DNA of 64,000 nt, from NCBI RefSeq assembly GCF_002154895.1, contig NZ_MUIZ01000003.1, positions 186,001-250,000 of the forward strand, in the 5' to 3' direction. Made by a program: the position numbers and the translations under genes. The notes under the pieces were generated by a model. That model searched no databases, was not told the origin of the DNA, and was given only the letters and a program-made list of their open reading frames with translations. The DNA comes from Lactococcus petauri (GTDB lineage: Bacteria; Bacillota; Bacilli; Lactobacillales; Streptococcaceae). Of the stretch, positions 45,323-54,648 are shown piece after piece (the first letter of the stretch is position 1; the number at the start of each line of letters is the position of its first letter).

Positions 45323-46053
45323 TAATTTTTCTCCTTCCCAATCATCGATGATACAAGGACAGCGAGCGAAACGCTAATCATATAGTTCACACCTTTTAAA
45401 AGATTTATACTGGATGTTCCTGTGGTACGTTCAAACATTCTCACGCCAACTTCTTTCACCCGAATATTTTTCGCAAAAAGATGCATATAACTTTCTGGCT
45501 CAGGATATTGACGTGGATATCTCTTCACAAATTGTTCGATAACTTTACGATTACCTGCACGGTAGCCACTAGTAACATCCATTATACGAATATTTGAAGT
45601 CAAACGAATCAAAGCTGAAAGAACTTTAATCCCAATTTGCCGTGTTCTTGAAGATTTGAATTCTGAATTACTATCATCAAGGAACCTAGAACCAACAGTA
45701 AAATCTGCTTCGTTATTTATAATTGGATCGACAAGTTGAGGAAGCGATTCAATATCATGTTGCCCATCTCCATCAAACTGCACTGCAATGTCATAACCAT
45801 TTTCATCTGCATACATATAGCCTGTTTGCACAGCACCACCAATACCTAGATTTTGAATAAGCTCAACATGATTAATATTGTTCTCTCTTAAAACCTCTTC
45901 TTCATTATCTGTAGAGCCATCATTAATGACCACATAATCTAAATTATAAGGAGAGCTTGCTCTATACTGCTCTACTTTTCGTATGTTCTCTGCAATGCCT
46001 TCTCCCTCGTTATACGCAGGAATGATTAGAAGAATTTTTGCTTCATTAATCAA
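45322..46053 (-). CDS. DPM1-like undecaprenyl-phosphate glycosyltransferase (WpsA-like)
   Basis: 243 residues, GT2: KILLIIPAYNEGEGIAENIR, VVINDGSTDNEE, VQFDGDGQHD (DxD), GSRFL, and a conserved MDVTSGYRAGNRKVI. It makes Und-P-sugar on the cytoplasmic face; the sugar is then used outside by a GT-C protein such as a DUF2142 member. Confidence 0.88.
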   Translation of the reverse strand: MINEAKILLIIPAYNEGEGIAENIRKVEQYRASSPYNLDYVVINDGSTDNEEEVLRENNINHVELIQNLGIGGAVQTGYMYADENGYDIAVQFDGDGQHDIESLPQLVDPIINNEADFTVGSRFLDDSNSEFKSSRTRQIGIKVLSALIRLTSNIRIMDVTSGYRAGNRKVIEQFVKRYPRQYPEPESYMHLFAKNIRVKEVGVRMFERTTGTSSINLLKGVNYMISVSLAVLVSSMIGKEKN

Positions 46054-46055
46054 CT

Positions 46056-46931
46056 TTATTCAAGTCCTCTCTTACCCTCGGGTTTGTTGGTTTTTACTTT
46101 TAACATCACTTTAATCAAGCTCTTCCATCTGATTCCAGAATCTCTTTTCAAAAAACCTTTTAGAACCATTTTAACATATTTTTTATTAAGTTGACAGAAC
46201 AACTCCGGCTTATAGGCTTTATAGAACCTGTATTCACTGCTAAAAATGCTATAAAATCTCTCCTCTGACAAACTCGACAAGTCTTGCACTGAGAGTTGAT
46301 GATTTAATTGACAGTTTAAGACTTCCACCTTTTTTTGCTTAAAGATAATCTGAGAAAACAGCCAGTGATCTAAATAATCGAGGGGAAACTCTTTAGAAAA
46401 GCCCCCTATATCTTCGATAAAAGCTTTTCTCAGCGTTAAAGTACTAGAAATGCCTGATATATCTTGTTTGTAGACTCCTGCTTCCTTTGGAAATAAGAGC
46501 ATATCCAACGTTTCACTTGCCGTTGGGGAAATCTGTGTTACACCATCGTATATTTTTGCACAGTAGGCAACAATCTCTGTGTCTCTGATATTACTTTCTA
46601 ATTCAGCAAGCAAAAGACTCAGATAGCCTTCTGTAAGGGAGGTATCATCATCGAGTAGCATCAGCCATTCATCATTAGAGAGAGTGAGAGAAGTCTCGTA
46701 TGCTATGCGTGTCCCACGCTCCACATTGTCCTTATTATAGATATAGGTGAGTGAATGAAAACCAGAAGGTAGAGCGACATCGGAATAGTCCATACTTCCA
46801 TTATCAAAAACAATGATATTAAGCTTGTTTTTGATAATGTCACTCATCCTAAGGAGTGACTCGAAAGATTCAGTTTCTGTGAATTTTTGTGCATAAGCTA
46901 CTAAAGAAATAGTTATATTCATCGTTATCAT
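46056..46931 (-). CDS. GT2-family glycosyltransferase (rhamnosyltransferase-like)
   Basis: 291 residues: NITISLVAYAQKFTETESFE, IVFDNGSMDYSD, LMLLDDDTSLTEGYL, DYLDHWLFSQ. It begins with an ATGA overlap with the upstream GT4 gene; a second ATG three codons on is also possible. Likely adds a sugar to the rhamnan or its side chain. Confidence 0.85.
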   Translation of the reverse strand: MITMNITISLVAYAQKFTETESFESLLRMSDIIKNKLNIIVFDNGSMDYSDVALPSGFHSLTYIYNKDNVERGTRIAYETSLTLSNDEWLMLLDDDTSLTEGYLSLLLAELESNIRDTEIVAYCAKIYDGVTQISPTASETLDMLLFPKEAGVYKQDISGISSTLTLRKAFIEDIGGFSKEFPLDYLDHWLFSQIIFKQKKVEVLNCQLNHQLSVQDLSSLSEERFYSIFSSEYRFYKAYKPELFCQLNKKYVKMVLKGFLKRDSGIRWKSLIKVMLKVKTNKPEGKRGLE

Positions 46932-48169
46932 TTCTTGATTTTCAAAAGAACCTTTTTAACGATTCTTTTTATTTTCGAGCTCGGTGGATTTGAACGTTCC
47001 GTATTCAAAGTGACCAAATTTTCTATATGTCGTAGAGTTTTTTTTCTATTGCCTTGTACTTTCTCTGCTCTTTCAATAAACTCTTTGTAAACAAATTCTA
47101 AAGAATATTTTTCCCGAACTTCCGGAATTTTATTGATACTGTGTTCCTTTTTTGCCTCAAAATCCGTTAAACTTCTTGATAATATTTCAGATAATTCTTC
47201 AATATTTCCGAGATGATATTTTTCGCCTTCTTGGAAGATGTTATATGCAGATTCATAGCCTGGGTTATCCGAGATTATCACTGGAAGGCCTTTAAGCAAA
47301 GCCTCGATATAGACCAAGCCAAAGGTTTCTAGAGCTGAGGAGCTCACAAAGATATCTTTGTCTGTAAGTGCTTCCCAAGGCTGATCAAGGTGGCCAGTTA
47401 ACTTCACATTCTTCAGGTTATGCTTCTTGATGTAACTCAAGCACTTAGTTTTATAATCCTCATCTTGAGCGCCAACCAAAAGAAGCTCCACATCTGTCTT
47501 TCCAGACTTATGATAAGCTTGTAAAAGCTCCATTTGGTTTTTGCGCTCTGTCAAGCGACCGACAGAGACAAAACGGATTTTTTCTCCTTTTTTCAAAGGT
47601 GAGATATCCACTTCGCTGTAAGGAATAAAATTTTTGATTTCTTTGTTCTGGAAAAGAGAATTCAGATTTTGATTGAGGAGGCCTGTTACACTGTAAATTT
47701 CTTCTGAATACTCTTCAATAAAATCTATCTTATCTCTGTAATAGGCAAATTCATTTTCGGGAAATTCGTGAATTAACCAGAAATGTGGTATTGATTCACA
47801 GGCTGCGGCAACAGCCCCTTGAAACATATTGACTGTATTGGTAACCACGAGATCAATATTATTTTCTTGAATGAGTTTTCTAATTTGGGCGATATTTTCC
47901 CGATAATAGAAAGCACGAACCTTCTCATCTTCCGGAAGCCCACCTGGAGCATCCTCCCACCACCATTTTCCTGCGGGAAGAAAATATGTCTCGATACCCG
48001 AGCTATCAAATTTATGTTTATAGGCTGTCTTATCTACTCCTGGATAATCTGGCACAACATTAATCACTGTGTTCCCGCGTTGTACAAGCATCATCATCAG
48101 ATAAAAAATTGAAATTTCAGCTCCATTGTCAAGAGTCCCTGTCGGAGAGACAAATAAAAATTTTTTCAT
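46928..48169 (-). CDS. GT4-family glycosyltransferase
   Basis: 413 residues from the ATG at 48169 (MKKFLFVSPTGTLDNGAEIS) with AAGGAAA upstream; a longer frame is open but lacks a ribosome site. GT-B fold; FVSVGRLTERKNQMELLQAY and the EX7E-like ETFGLVYIEALLKGLPVI. The C-terminus is basic and may sit on the membrane. Donor unknown. Confidence 0.9.
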   Translation of the reverse strand: MKKFLFVSPTGTLDNGAEISIFYLMMMLVQRGNTVINVVPDYPGVDKTAYKHKFDSSGIETYFLPAGKWWWEDAPGGLPEDEKVRAFYYRENIAQIRKLIQENNIDLVVTNTVNMFQGAVAAACESIPHFWLIHEFPENEFAYYRDKIDFIEEYSEEIYSVTGLLNQNLNSLFQNKEIKNFIPYSEVDISPLKKGEKIRFVSVGRLTERKNQMELLQAYHKSGKTDVELLLVGAQDEDYKTKCLSYIKKHNLKNVKLTGHLDQPWEALTDKDIFVSSSALETFGLVYIEALLKGLPVIISDNPGYESAYNIFQEGEKYHLGNIEELSEILSRSLTDFEAKKEHSINKIPEVREKYSLEFVYKEFIERAEKVQGNRKKTLRHIENLVTLNTERSNPPSSKIKRIVKKVLLKIKK

Positions 48170-48289
48170 TATTGTTTCCTTATCCTTTAAAGTGTGATAC
48201 TTGTTGTTCGCCAATAAGCAAAGACACACTGTCAAAAAAGACAAATTAGAAAAGTATGATTCTTCCCTAAAGTCATATCTACAAATTTT

Positions 48290-51226
48290 TTAGATACTTA
48301 TGCTCTTTGTAAATTCATCCGTGTGCTCTTTAATTGTACAATTCTCCAAAACAAAATGATAGGCATTTTCTGCAATCGTTTGTCGTTTGCTTGGATTTTC
48401 AATAAGTGTTTCCAGTTTTTCATACCATTCGTTGGGTTGGGCCAAGATTCCTGTTTCATCATTTTTTACCATTTCTTCAAATGATCCCAAATAACTAGCT
48501 ACAGTAGGTACTTTCACAAGCGCTGCTTCGAGCCATTTAATCTCTGATTTTGCACGATTAAAAACACTATCAACCAAAGGTGCTAAGTTGATATCCATTT
48601 GGCTAATTAATCTAGGGAGCTCTTTCCAATCCACATAGTCATTCATTATGATTTGCTCTGTGTATTTTTTCAAGTCCTGTGGAAGGTCAATATAGCCGAC
48701 CAAATGCAGTTCTACATGTGGGTATTTTTCTAGAATTTGCATGATTGCAGGTTTAATCATCTCAAAATTTTCATTGTGTGTGATTGAGCCAGAAAAATAT
48801 CCTATCTTAATTTTCGAAGAAACTTGTGTATAATCCTTGAGCGTTTCTTGACTTAATCTTACCAATTCTTCACTAGCAAGATTTCTGTTAATTATCACCT
48901 CAGAACTATAATTTTCAAGCTCTTCTTTTAAGGTTTGTGTGGTTGTAACGACAATGTCGCATAAGGCCATCATTTTCCCATAAGATTTTACACTACTGTC
49001 ATAATTATACTTATCGACCTCTGAAAGTCCTTGCGTATAAGCCAATAAATCAGTATATTTGGTATCAATAACAAGATCATCAATGTCATAATAGACTGGC
49101 TTATTGTATTTTTTTGCAAGATGACAGAGTTGTTCGAGTACTTCCGAGTAACCGGTACGATAGATGACAATATGGCTCGCATTCTCTGCATCACTCATTT
49201 TAAAAGCCGAAGCATTGACTGTCAACACATCATAGCCAAGCTCCCTTAACTGTGCCGCTTTATTTTCAACCCGATAGCGTGTACATTGCGGGATAGCATT
49301 TTCCACACCATCAATAATTAAAATATGCTCCTTAGGCGCACTAGTTTTGATATCCTCCATCATTTTATCTATAACATGAGCAGGGTAAGTTGTATTGGTT
49401 TTAATGTATTCAATCAATTCTGGAACTTGTGTTTTTCTGGAAATGCCTTGCCATAAAAACTTATCATCACTATAATTTGAAAATGCTGTATATTTTACAA
49501 GAGGAACATCAAAATCTTTTAACATCGTCAATGGATGAATATACATTGCACTGTCACTATTATTGTTGCTCACTGCACCGTGTTTAAATCCTAAATATTC
49601 AAAATGCTTTGTGAATACTGTTTCATGTTTACCAATAGCTTTATCTCTAGAATCCGTGTCATTCATATTTTCCCAGTACTTTATAAAGCCAGAGTAAGTG
49701 AACATACTTTTCTCAATGACGAGAAAATAAGACTGAAGATGAATCGGAATGGTTTTATATTTATTATAACCGGTAATATCTGGTTGAGGTTCACCATATG
49801 ACATTCCCCAAAAATCCAGTTTTTGTGAAGCCATTTTTTCAAAGATTTTTTCTAAATCAATAAAAGGACCCACATTGGTATCATTGACGAGTAATAGCTC
49901 ATCAAAATGTGAAAGTGATTCATTTGCGAAAGCAAGAATACCATGTCTAAACGCTGCTGTGTCGTAGCCTTCGTTGGGACGAATGTCTACGCGACCATAA
50001 GTTTCCAAAATCGTCTTATCTTCTGGAATGAGGGAACCATTGACCACAATAATAATCTCATTGGACAGTTTAGCAAGTGCTCTCAAGAAAATGATTTTGT
50101 ATTCTTGAAGTTTTTTGCCATCTGCATACACTACGTAAACAAGTGCACGTTGCGGATTGTGGTAGTTATTTTTCGCACGCGCTTTATTGCGTAAAGGACG
50201 AAGCAGAGCTTTCCTTATGTCGAGAAGCGGATGAAAATTTAAAGATAATTTGCGGTAAATTTTTCGAGGAGCTTTTAATAATAACTTAGGTCTTTTTAAG
50301 ACAAATAGCGTACGCTTCGTATTGTGTATAATAAAATTCCCTAATTTATAGCTTCTTGACTGGATAAGATTTTGGAGTTGTTCCTCTTTAACTTGAAGTT
50401 GTTGCTCATTATAATGCATTACTTTCTCTAAGTCACGTATTAAAAGAAGACGCTCTTCTGCCAATCTATTCATCTCTCTAAAATTATGAGAAGTTGAGAT
50501 GAGACTTTGCTTAATCGCCTGATCATACTTGTCTCCTAGTAGTGGCTTATACTTCTTCAAAATATAAAGATAATCTTCGAAATAGCGATTGAGATCATCT
50601 CTTTGACTGCGAGAAGCATCTAAAACTCTGTAGTTTAACTTCGTTTCTCTTACAAAAAAAGCTTTCGCTCCGTTCTTAAGAATTAAATTAAGCCAAAAAT
50701 CATAATCTTCTAAGCTTTTTAAATTTTCATCAAATTTTGCGCTTTTTATAGCTGTTGTTTTAACCAAAGAAGACATATCGATAACATTTTGTACCAGCTC
50801 ATCTTCTAAAATAAAGTCGAGATTGTCGTGTAAAATATTACGCTTCTTTTCAAAATCCCAAAGCTGGCAGTAAGCAATATCAGCATCGCCATGTTTTTTG
50901 GCTTCTTTGAGCAGGATCTCAACATAATCCTTGCTCAAAAAATTATCACTATCCACAAACAACAAGTACTCACCTGTTATTTGTTCTAGGGCCGCATTTC
51001 TAACTTTTACTACACCTTGATTCGCGCCTGAAAAGTATTTTGTTTCTTTAAAAGGAGATTCTAGAAGTAACGAAGAGATAATCTCTCCCGAACGATCTGT
51101 AGAACCATCGTTAAAGACAATAAGCTCAATATTTTGATACGTTTGTTCAAAGATACTTTTGATACATTTTGCAATATATTTTTCATGATTATAGCAAGTG
51201 ACTACAACAGAAACCTTATCATTCAT
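48290..51226 (-). CDS. Three-domain glycosyltransferase: GT2 + RgpF-like + GT4-like
   Basis: 978 residues from the ATG at 51226 (MNDKVSVVVTCYNHEKYIAK); AAAGGAG lies 11 bases before it. Domain 1 (about 1-230) is GT2 with VFNDGSTDRSG and LLFVDSDNFLS. A helical linker (about 250-310) follows. Domain 2 (about 345-610) matches rhamnan synthesis protein F (RALVYVVYADGKKLQEYKII, NEGYDTAAFRHGI, LLLVNDTNVGPF). Domain 3 (about 640-978) is a GT4/GT1-like half with YYDIDDLVIDTKY and SEIKWLEAALVKVPTVAS. It probably elongates and decorates the rhamnan; it stands where rgpE/rgpF lie in relatives. Confidence 0.88.
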   Translation of the reverse strand: MNDKVSVVVTCYNHEKYIAKCIKSIFEQTYQNIELIVFNDGSTDRSGEIISSLLLESPFKETKYFSGANQGVVKVRNAALEQITGEYLLFVDSDNFLSKDYVEILLKEAKKHGDADIAYCQLWDFEKKRNILHDNLDFILEDELVQNVIDMSSLVKTTAIKSAKFDENLKSLEDYDFWLNLILKNGAKAFFVRETKLNYRVLDASRSQRDDLNRYFEDYLYILKKYKPLLGDKYDQAIKQSLISTSHNFREMNRLAEERLLLIRDLEKVMHYNEQQLQVKEEQLQNLIQSRSYKLGNFIIHNTKRTLFVLKRPKLLLKAPRKIYRKLSLNFHPLLDIRKALLRPLRNKARAKNNYHNPQRALVYVVYADGKKLQEYKIIFLRALAKLSNEIIIVVNGSLIPEDKTILETYGRVDIRPNEGYDTAAFRHGILAFANESLSHFDELLLVNDTNVGPFIDLEKIFEKMASQKLDFWGMSYGEPQPDITGYNKYKTIPIHLQSYFLVIEKSMFTYSGFIKYWENMNDTDSRDKAIGKHETVFTKHFEYLGFKHGAVSNNNSDSAMYIHPLTMLKDFDVPLVKYTAFSNYSDDKFLWQGISRKTQVPELIEYIKTNTTYPAHVIDKMMEDIKTSAPKEHILIIDGVENAIPQCTRYRVENKAAQLRELGYDVLTVNASAFKMSDAENASHIVIYRTGYSEVLEQLCHLAKKYNKPVYYDIDDLVIDTKYTDLLAYTQGLSEVDKYNYDSSVKSYGKMMALCDIVVTTTQTLKEELENYSSEVIINRNLASEELVRLSQETLKDYTQVSSKIKIGYFSGSITHNENFEMIKPAIMQILEKYPHVELHLVGYIDLPQDLKKYTEQIIMNDYVDWKELPRLISQMDINLAPLVDSVFNRAKSEIKWLEAALVKVPTVASYLGSFEEMVKNDETGILAQPNEWYEKLETLIENPSKRQTIAENAYHFVLENCTIKEHTDEFTKSISI

Positions 51227-51245
51227 GGGGGTTTTTACTCCTTTT

Positions 51246-52580
51246 TTAAACAACTCCTGTCGGTTTTACTCTTAGAATAAATCCTCGATAGAAAACGATA
51301 AATAAATAAAGAACCATTATCGTAATTGTGGAGACTTTCGCAATGTTTGCGACCGTTCTTTCTGAAAGTTGGATATTATACTTTGCGCCCAAGTTTTGTA
51401 ATGCTGGAAGGAAGAAAATAATCAGCGGCTGGAGATAGCGACCAGAGAGTTCATCGAAGGTCGAGAGCGCTCTCTGACCAATATAGAAGCCTGCGAAAAT
51501 ACCAATCCAGTTAATAAAATAAGTCATTCCTGAGCTCCATACTGTCCATTTAGGATACACACGTCTGAACTCCCCCATAGCAACCCAGCAGAATAATAAA
51601 ATCCATATAATATTGAAAAAGTCTGGAAGATTCATTGGAGTAATCATCCACATTCTTCGTGCGTTAGGGCCCATAGTTGCAAAATTTAAATAGTTATTAA
51701 AAAATACTTTTCCAAAGTGAATTAAGCCAAGTTTTTCGTTGAAAAGAACAAGTCCTGCGATAACCAAGGTAACAATTAATGTAGATAACACAATTATTAT
51801 GTATTTCTTCATTTTCTTAATCGTGGTAACAACAGGTTTATAGACCATTGGTAGTCCAATAAGGGCAAAGAGAGAGAAAACATAATTTTTCTTCGCTAAA
51901 AAGAGCAACAAGATAGTCGCTAAACTATAAATCTTTTGCTTTTTACTCAACTCCTTAAAATTCTTGATTTGTGTTAACTCTAAAAAGTTGAGTGCAAACA
52001 TTGCAAAGACAATAAAACTAAAGATATCGTAACTTGGACTTGCAATCTTCATAAGGTAAGGAACAGTAAAGAGCATCACGAGCAACCACTTACCCTGATT
52101 ACTTTTCTTGATAATAAAGTAAAAGCAAAGAGCGAAAAACAGGAGATTAGCAAGTCTACCACCATAGTCCATCACACCAATGCTTGGATAGATAAGACGG
52201 GCGATTAACACACCTATGGACGCTGGGAGATGCATAAAATTAATGGGGACAAAACTATTTCCATTATTCGTGAAATTGAAGCGAATACCATCATTCTCTA
52301 AATCCACTTTTTTGAAAATAGTATCCTTGATACTGATATTTGCTGTACTACCTGTAGAACCACCAATTGCCTCATTCTCTATAATTCGAAGGTTCGGCGT
52401 TGCCATAACCTTTGGATGATTAGCCGAGAATTGATTATAAGCATAACTAAGATGATAGCCTTCATCACCAGTCGTCATCGGAGGTGTGAGAAATGTTGAG
52501 AATACACCAAAAATGAGCACAACGATGATAAAGAATTTCTCTGCAGGGAGCTTTAATTTTCTATTGTCCGTCGTGTTCAT
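51246..52580 (-). CDS. DUF2142 polytopic membrane protein (WpsC-like GT-C)
   Basis: 444 residues, about ten spans. The first external loop PPMTTGDEGYHLSYAYN carries the acidic residues expected of GT-C catalysis. It is the likely outer-face transferase that uses Und-P-sugar from the DPM1-like enzyme. It overlaps the upstream end of the three-domain transferase gene region closely and follows the pyruvyltransferase by 10 bases. A paralogue lies at 37525-38898. Confidence 0.78.
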   Translation of the reverse strand: MNTTDNRKLKLPAEKFFIIVVLIFGVFSTFLTPPMTTGDEGYHLSYAYNQFSANHPKVMATPNLRIIENEAIGGSTGSTANISIKDTIFKKVDLENDGIRFNFTNNGNSFVPINFMHLPASIGVLIARLIYPSIGVMDYGGRLANLLFFALCFYFIIKKSNQGKWLLVMLFTVPYLMKIASPSYDIFSFIVFAMFALNFLELTQIKNFKELSKKQKIYSLATILLLFLAKKNYVFSLFALIGLPMVYKPVVTTIKKMKKYIIIVLSTLIVTLVIAGLVLFNEKLGLIHFGKVFFNNYLNFATMGPNARRMWMITPMNLPDFFNIIWILLFCWVAMGEFRRVYPKWTVWSSGMTYFINWIGIFAGFYIGQRALSTFDELSGRYLQPLIIFFLPALQNLGAKYNIQLSERTVANIAKVSTITIMVLYLFIVFYRGFILRVKPTGVV

Positions 52581-52590
52581 TTTTTTCTCC

Positions 52591-53481
52591 TTATGAAATG
52601 ATTTTTAGTTTAGCTAATAATGAGTAAATATAGTTTGTTCTTCTATAGGGGAAGGCTTTTAATAAGGCTTGCTGTTTTTCTTCAAGGCCTTGAATAGGGA
52701 AGTATGCTGCAATTTGTTGTTCTTGGTAATCTTGATTCAACATCAAGTCCAAGTCTGCCAACTTATGCTCTTTTCCTATTGCTGAATAATAATCTTCAAA
52801 TTTGAAATCTCCCCCAACCAGACGGTCTGAGAGATTCATATGTAGATTAGGAATCTTGAAACTGTCAGCAACGATTAATCCATGAAGTGAGGAAGAAAAA
52901 ACAAGTTTACAAGAGGTGATGTCAGTGATTACTGCTTGCGGTGCACGCAATACATCAATAATTTTAAATCTTGGATCTGCAGCCAATTTTTGAATAAAAG
53001 GGTGGTCTGCTTCCTCAAAATGAGGAATGATTCCTATTTTATTTTCTTTATTGGGGCTTTCTTGGTAAACTTTATTAACAAGAAGTCCTGGATCACCTAG
53101 TGGCAGGGGTGGGAGCTTCAAATCTTCTTGCGTAAGCTTTCCACGTACTGCATGAAATTTTAGTTTCGAAAAATTAAGCTCTGAAAAGTTGTGCAAGGGA
53201 TATGTTTCTTTGATCGAACCTACTTCTGCCTGAAGTGGGTAGATTGTTCCACTGCCCCAGATATGTACCTTTTTCGTTGGCCGATTACACTCTAAATCAA
53301 GTAGGATATGCAAAAGGCTCCCAACAGAGAGTAGATCTGCTTTTCTGATATCTGGTTCATAAACCACTTCAAGGTAAGAGAATAGGTTTTGGATAATTTC
53401 CGGACCAAGTTCATCCCCAAAGTTAGGTTTATCACCAGGTGCTTTCCATGAATACAGTTTGATTTTCTTTTTTGGGATCAT
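52591..53481 (-). CDS. Polysaccharide pyruvyltransferase-family protein
   Basis: 296 residues. KIKLYSWKAPGDKPNFGDEL, the DLLSVGSLLH and HIWGSGTIYP region, KFHAVRGKLTQEDL, LGDPGLLVN, and CKLVFSSSLHGLIVADSF define the PF04230-type fold (CsaB, EpsO, WcfO). Members add ketal pyruvate from PEP to wall or capsule sugars. The start overlaps the rgpD stop by 4 bases, so it is made together with the exporter. Confidence 0.9.
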   Translation of the reverse strand: MIPKKKIKLYSWKAPGDKPNFGDELGPEIIQNLFSYLEVVYEPDIRKADLLSVGSLLHILLDLECNRPTKKVHIWGSGTIYPLQAEVGSIKETYPLHNFSELNFSKLKFHAVRGKLTQEDLKLPPLPLGDPGLLVNKVYQESPNKENKIGIIPHFEEADHPFIQKLAADPRFKIIDVLRAPQAVITDITSCKLVFSSSLHGLIVADSFKIPNLHMNLSDRLVGGDFKFEDYYSAIGKEHKLADLDLMLNQDYQEQQIAAYFPIQGLEEKQQALLKAFPYRRTNYIYSLLAKLKIIS

Positions 53482-54638
53482 TTGATTTCTTTTAAAAGTC
53501 CATAAGTGCGTTTGTCTGAAGAATCACGATAAACAAAGCTAAGTAACGGCGAGGCAGTCAGAAGCTCAGTTTCAATGAACCCATCCTCTGCTACACGCCG
53601 TTTCATCCGGATTGTTGCAACTAAGCCGAATTCGGTATTGTGAAAATTCTCCATCGGGATTTCAATAGTGTCTACTGTGTGTATTGGCATTGAACCACTA
53701 TCGTAGATTATTCCACCACGTTTTACATCGTGAAGGCTGTAAGAAATAAATAAATCTGATTTATCCAATGTTTCATCAAAAAGTTGTACATTTAATTTTC
53801 CAACAAACTTATCTTCTGGTTTTGAAAGCGAAAGAGGAGATACTGGTTCAATTGCAATCTTTGCGGCAACAGTTTCTTCTTCTCCAACGGAAGTGTTATT
53901 TCTTGCAAGATTATCTTCAGAATATTTATTGGTGATATCCTGAATATTACCTTTTTCAACAATGCCCTCTTTAATATAAACAGCTTTATTACAATATTTT
54001 TGCACGGCATTCATATCGTGAGTAACTAAAATCGTTGTTTTACCTGAAGCTTTGCGTTCCAAGAAATAATCGTTACATTTACGTTGAAAGGCTTCATCTC
54101 CCACAGCAAGTACTTCGTCAAGAACAAGTACATCACCTTTAGCCTTGATTGCGACTGAAAAGGCCAATCTCACTTGCATTCCACTTGAGTAGTTCTTTAA
54201 CTTTTGGTTCATAAATTCATGAAGTTCAGAAAACTCCACGATATCATCATACATCTGATCGATCTCTTCGGTAGAAAAGCCAAGCATTGCGCCATTAAGA
54301 TAAACATTTTCTTTACCTGTAAGTTCTGGGTTAAAGCCGACACCAAGCTCAATAAAACTGACCAGTTTGCCATTAACGGTAACCGTTCCTTTTTCTGGTG
54401 TATATATTTGAGAGATAATCTTTAAAAGTGTTGATTTTCCTGAACCGTTACGACCAACAATTCCAAAAAAGTCACCTTTTTCAACGGTAAAGTCAATATC
54501 TTTGAGAACATGTTGTTCCTTATATCCTTTAATGCCTCGCATGCGATTGACCAAAGTTGTACGTAGACTCGTACTTGCTTCAGTTGGGAGGCGGAAGTAT
54601 TTACTTACATGATCTATTTTTACTGCTACTTCTGACAT
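53478..54638 (-). CDS. rgpD: Rhamnan ABC exporter ATPase with Wzt-like C-terminal domain
   Basis: 386 residues from the ATG at 54638 (MSEVAVKIDHVSKYFRLP), with AGGAGGAAAG upstream. Walker A GRNGSGKSTLLK, signature NYSSGMQVRLAF, Walker B VLVLDEVLAVGDEAF. The last 130 residues form a beta-rich domain like Wzt/RgpD carbohydrate-binding modules. Powers export of the rhamnan with RgpC. Confidence 0.92.
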   Translation of the reverse strand: MSEVAVKIDHVSKYFRLPTEASTSLRTTLVNRMRGIKGYKEQHVLKDIDFTVEKGDFFGIVGRNGSGKSTLLKIISQIYTPEKGTVTVNGKLVSFIELGVGFNPELTGKENVYLNGAMLGFSTEEIDQMYDDIVEFSELHEFMNQKLKNYSSGMQVRLAFSVAIKAKGDVLVLDEVLAVGDEAFQRKCNDYFLERKASGKTTILVTHDMNAVQKYCNKAVYIKEGIVEKGNIQDITNKYSEDNLARNNTSVGEEETVAAKIAIEPVSPLSLSKPEDKFVGKLNVQLFDETLDKSDLFISYSLHDVKRGGIIYDSGSMPIHTVDTIEIPMENFHNTEFGLVATIRMKRRVAEDGFIETELLTASPLLSFVYRDSSDKRTYGLLKEIK

Positions 54639-54648
54639 TCTTTCCTCC

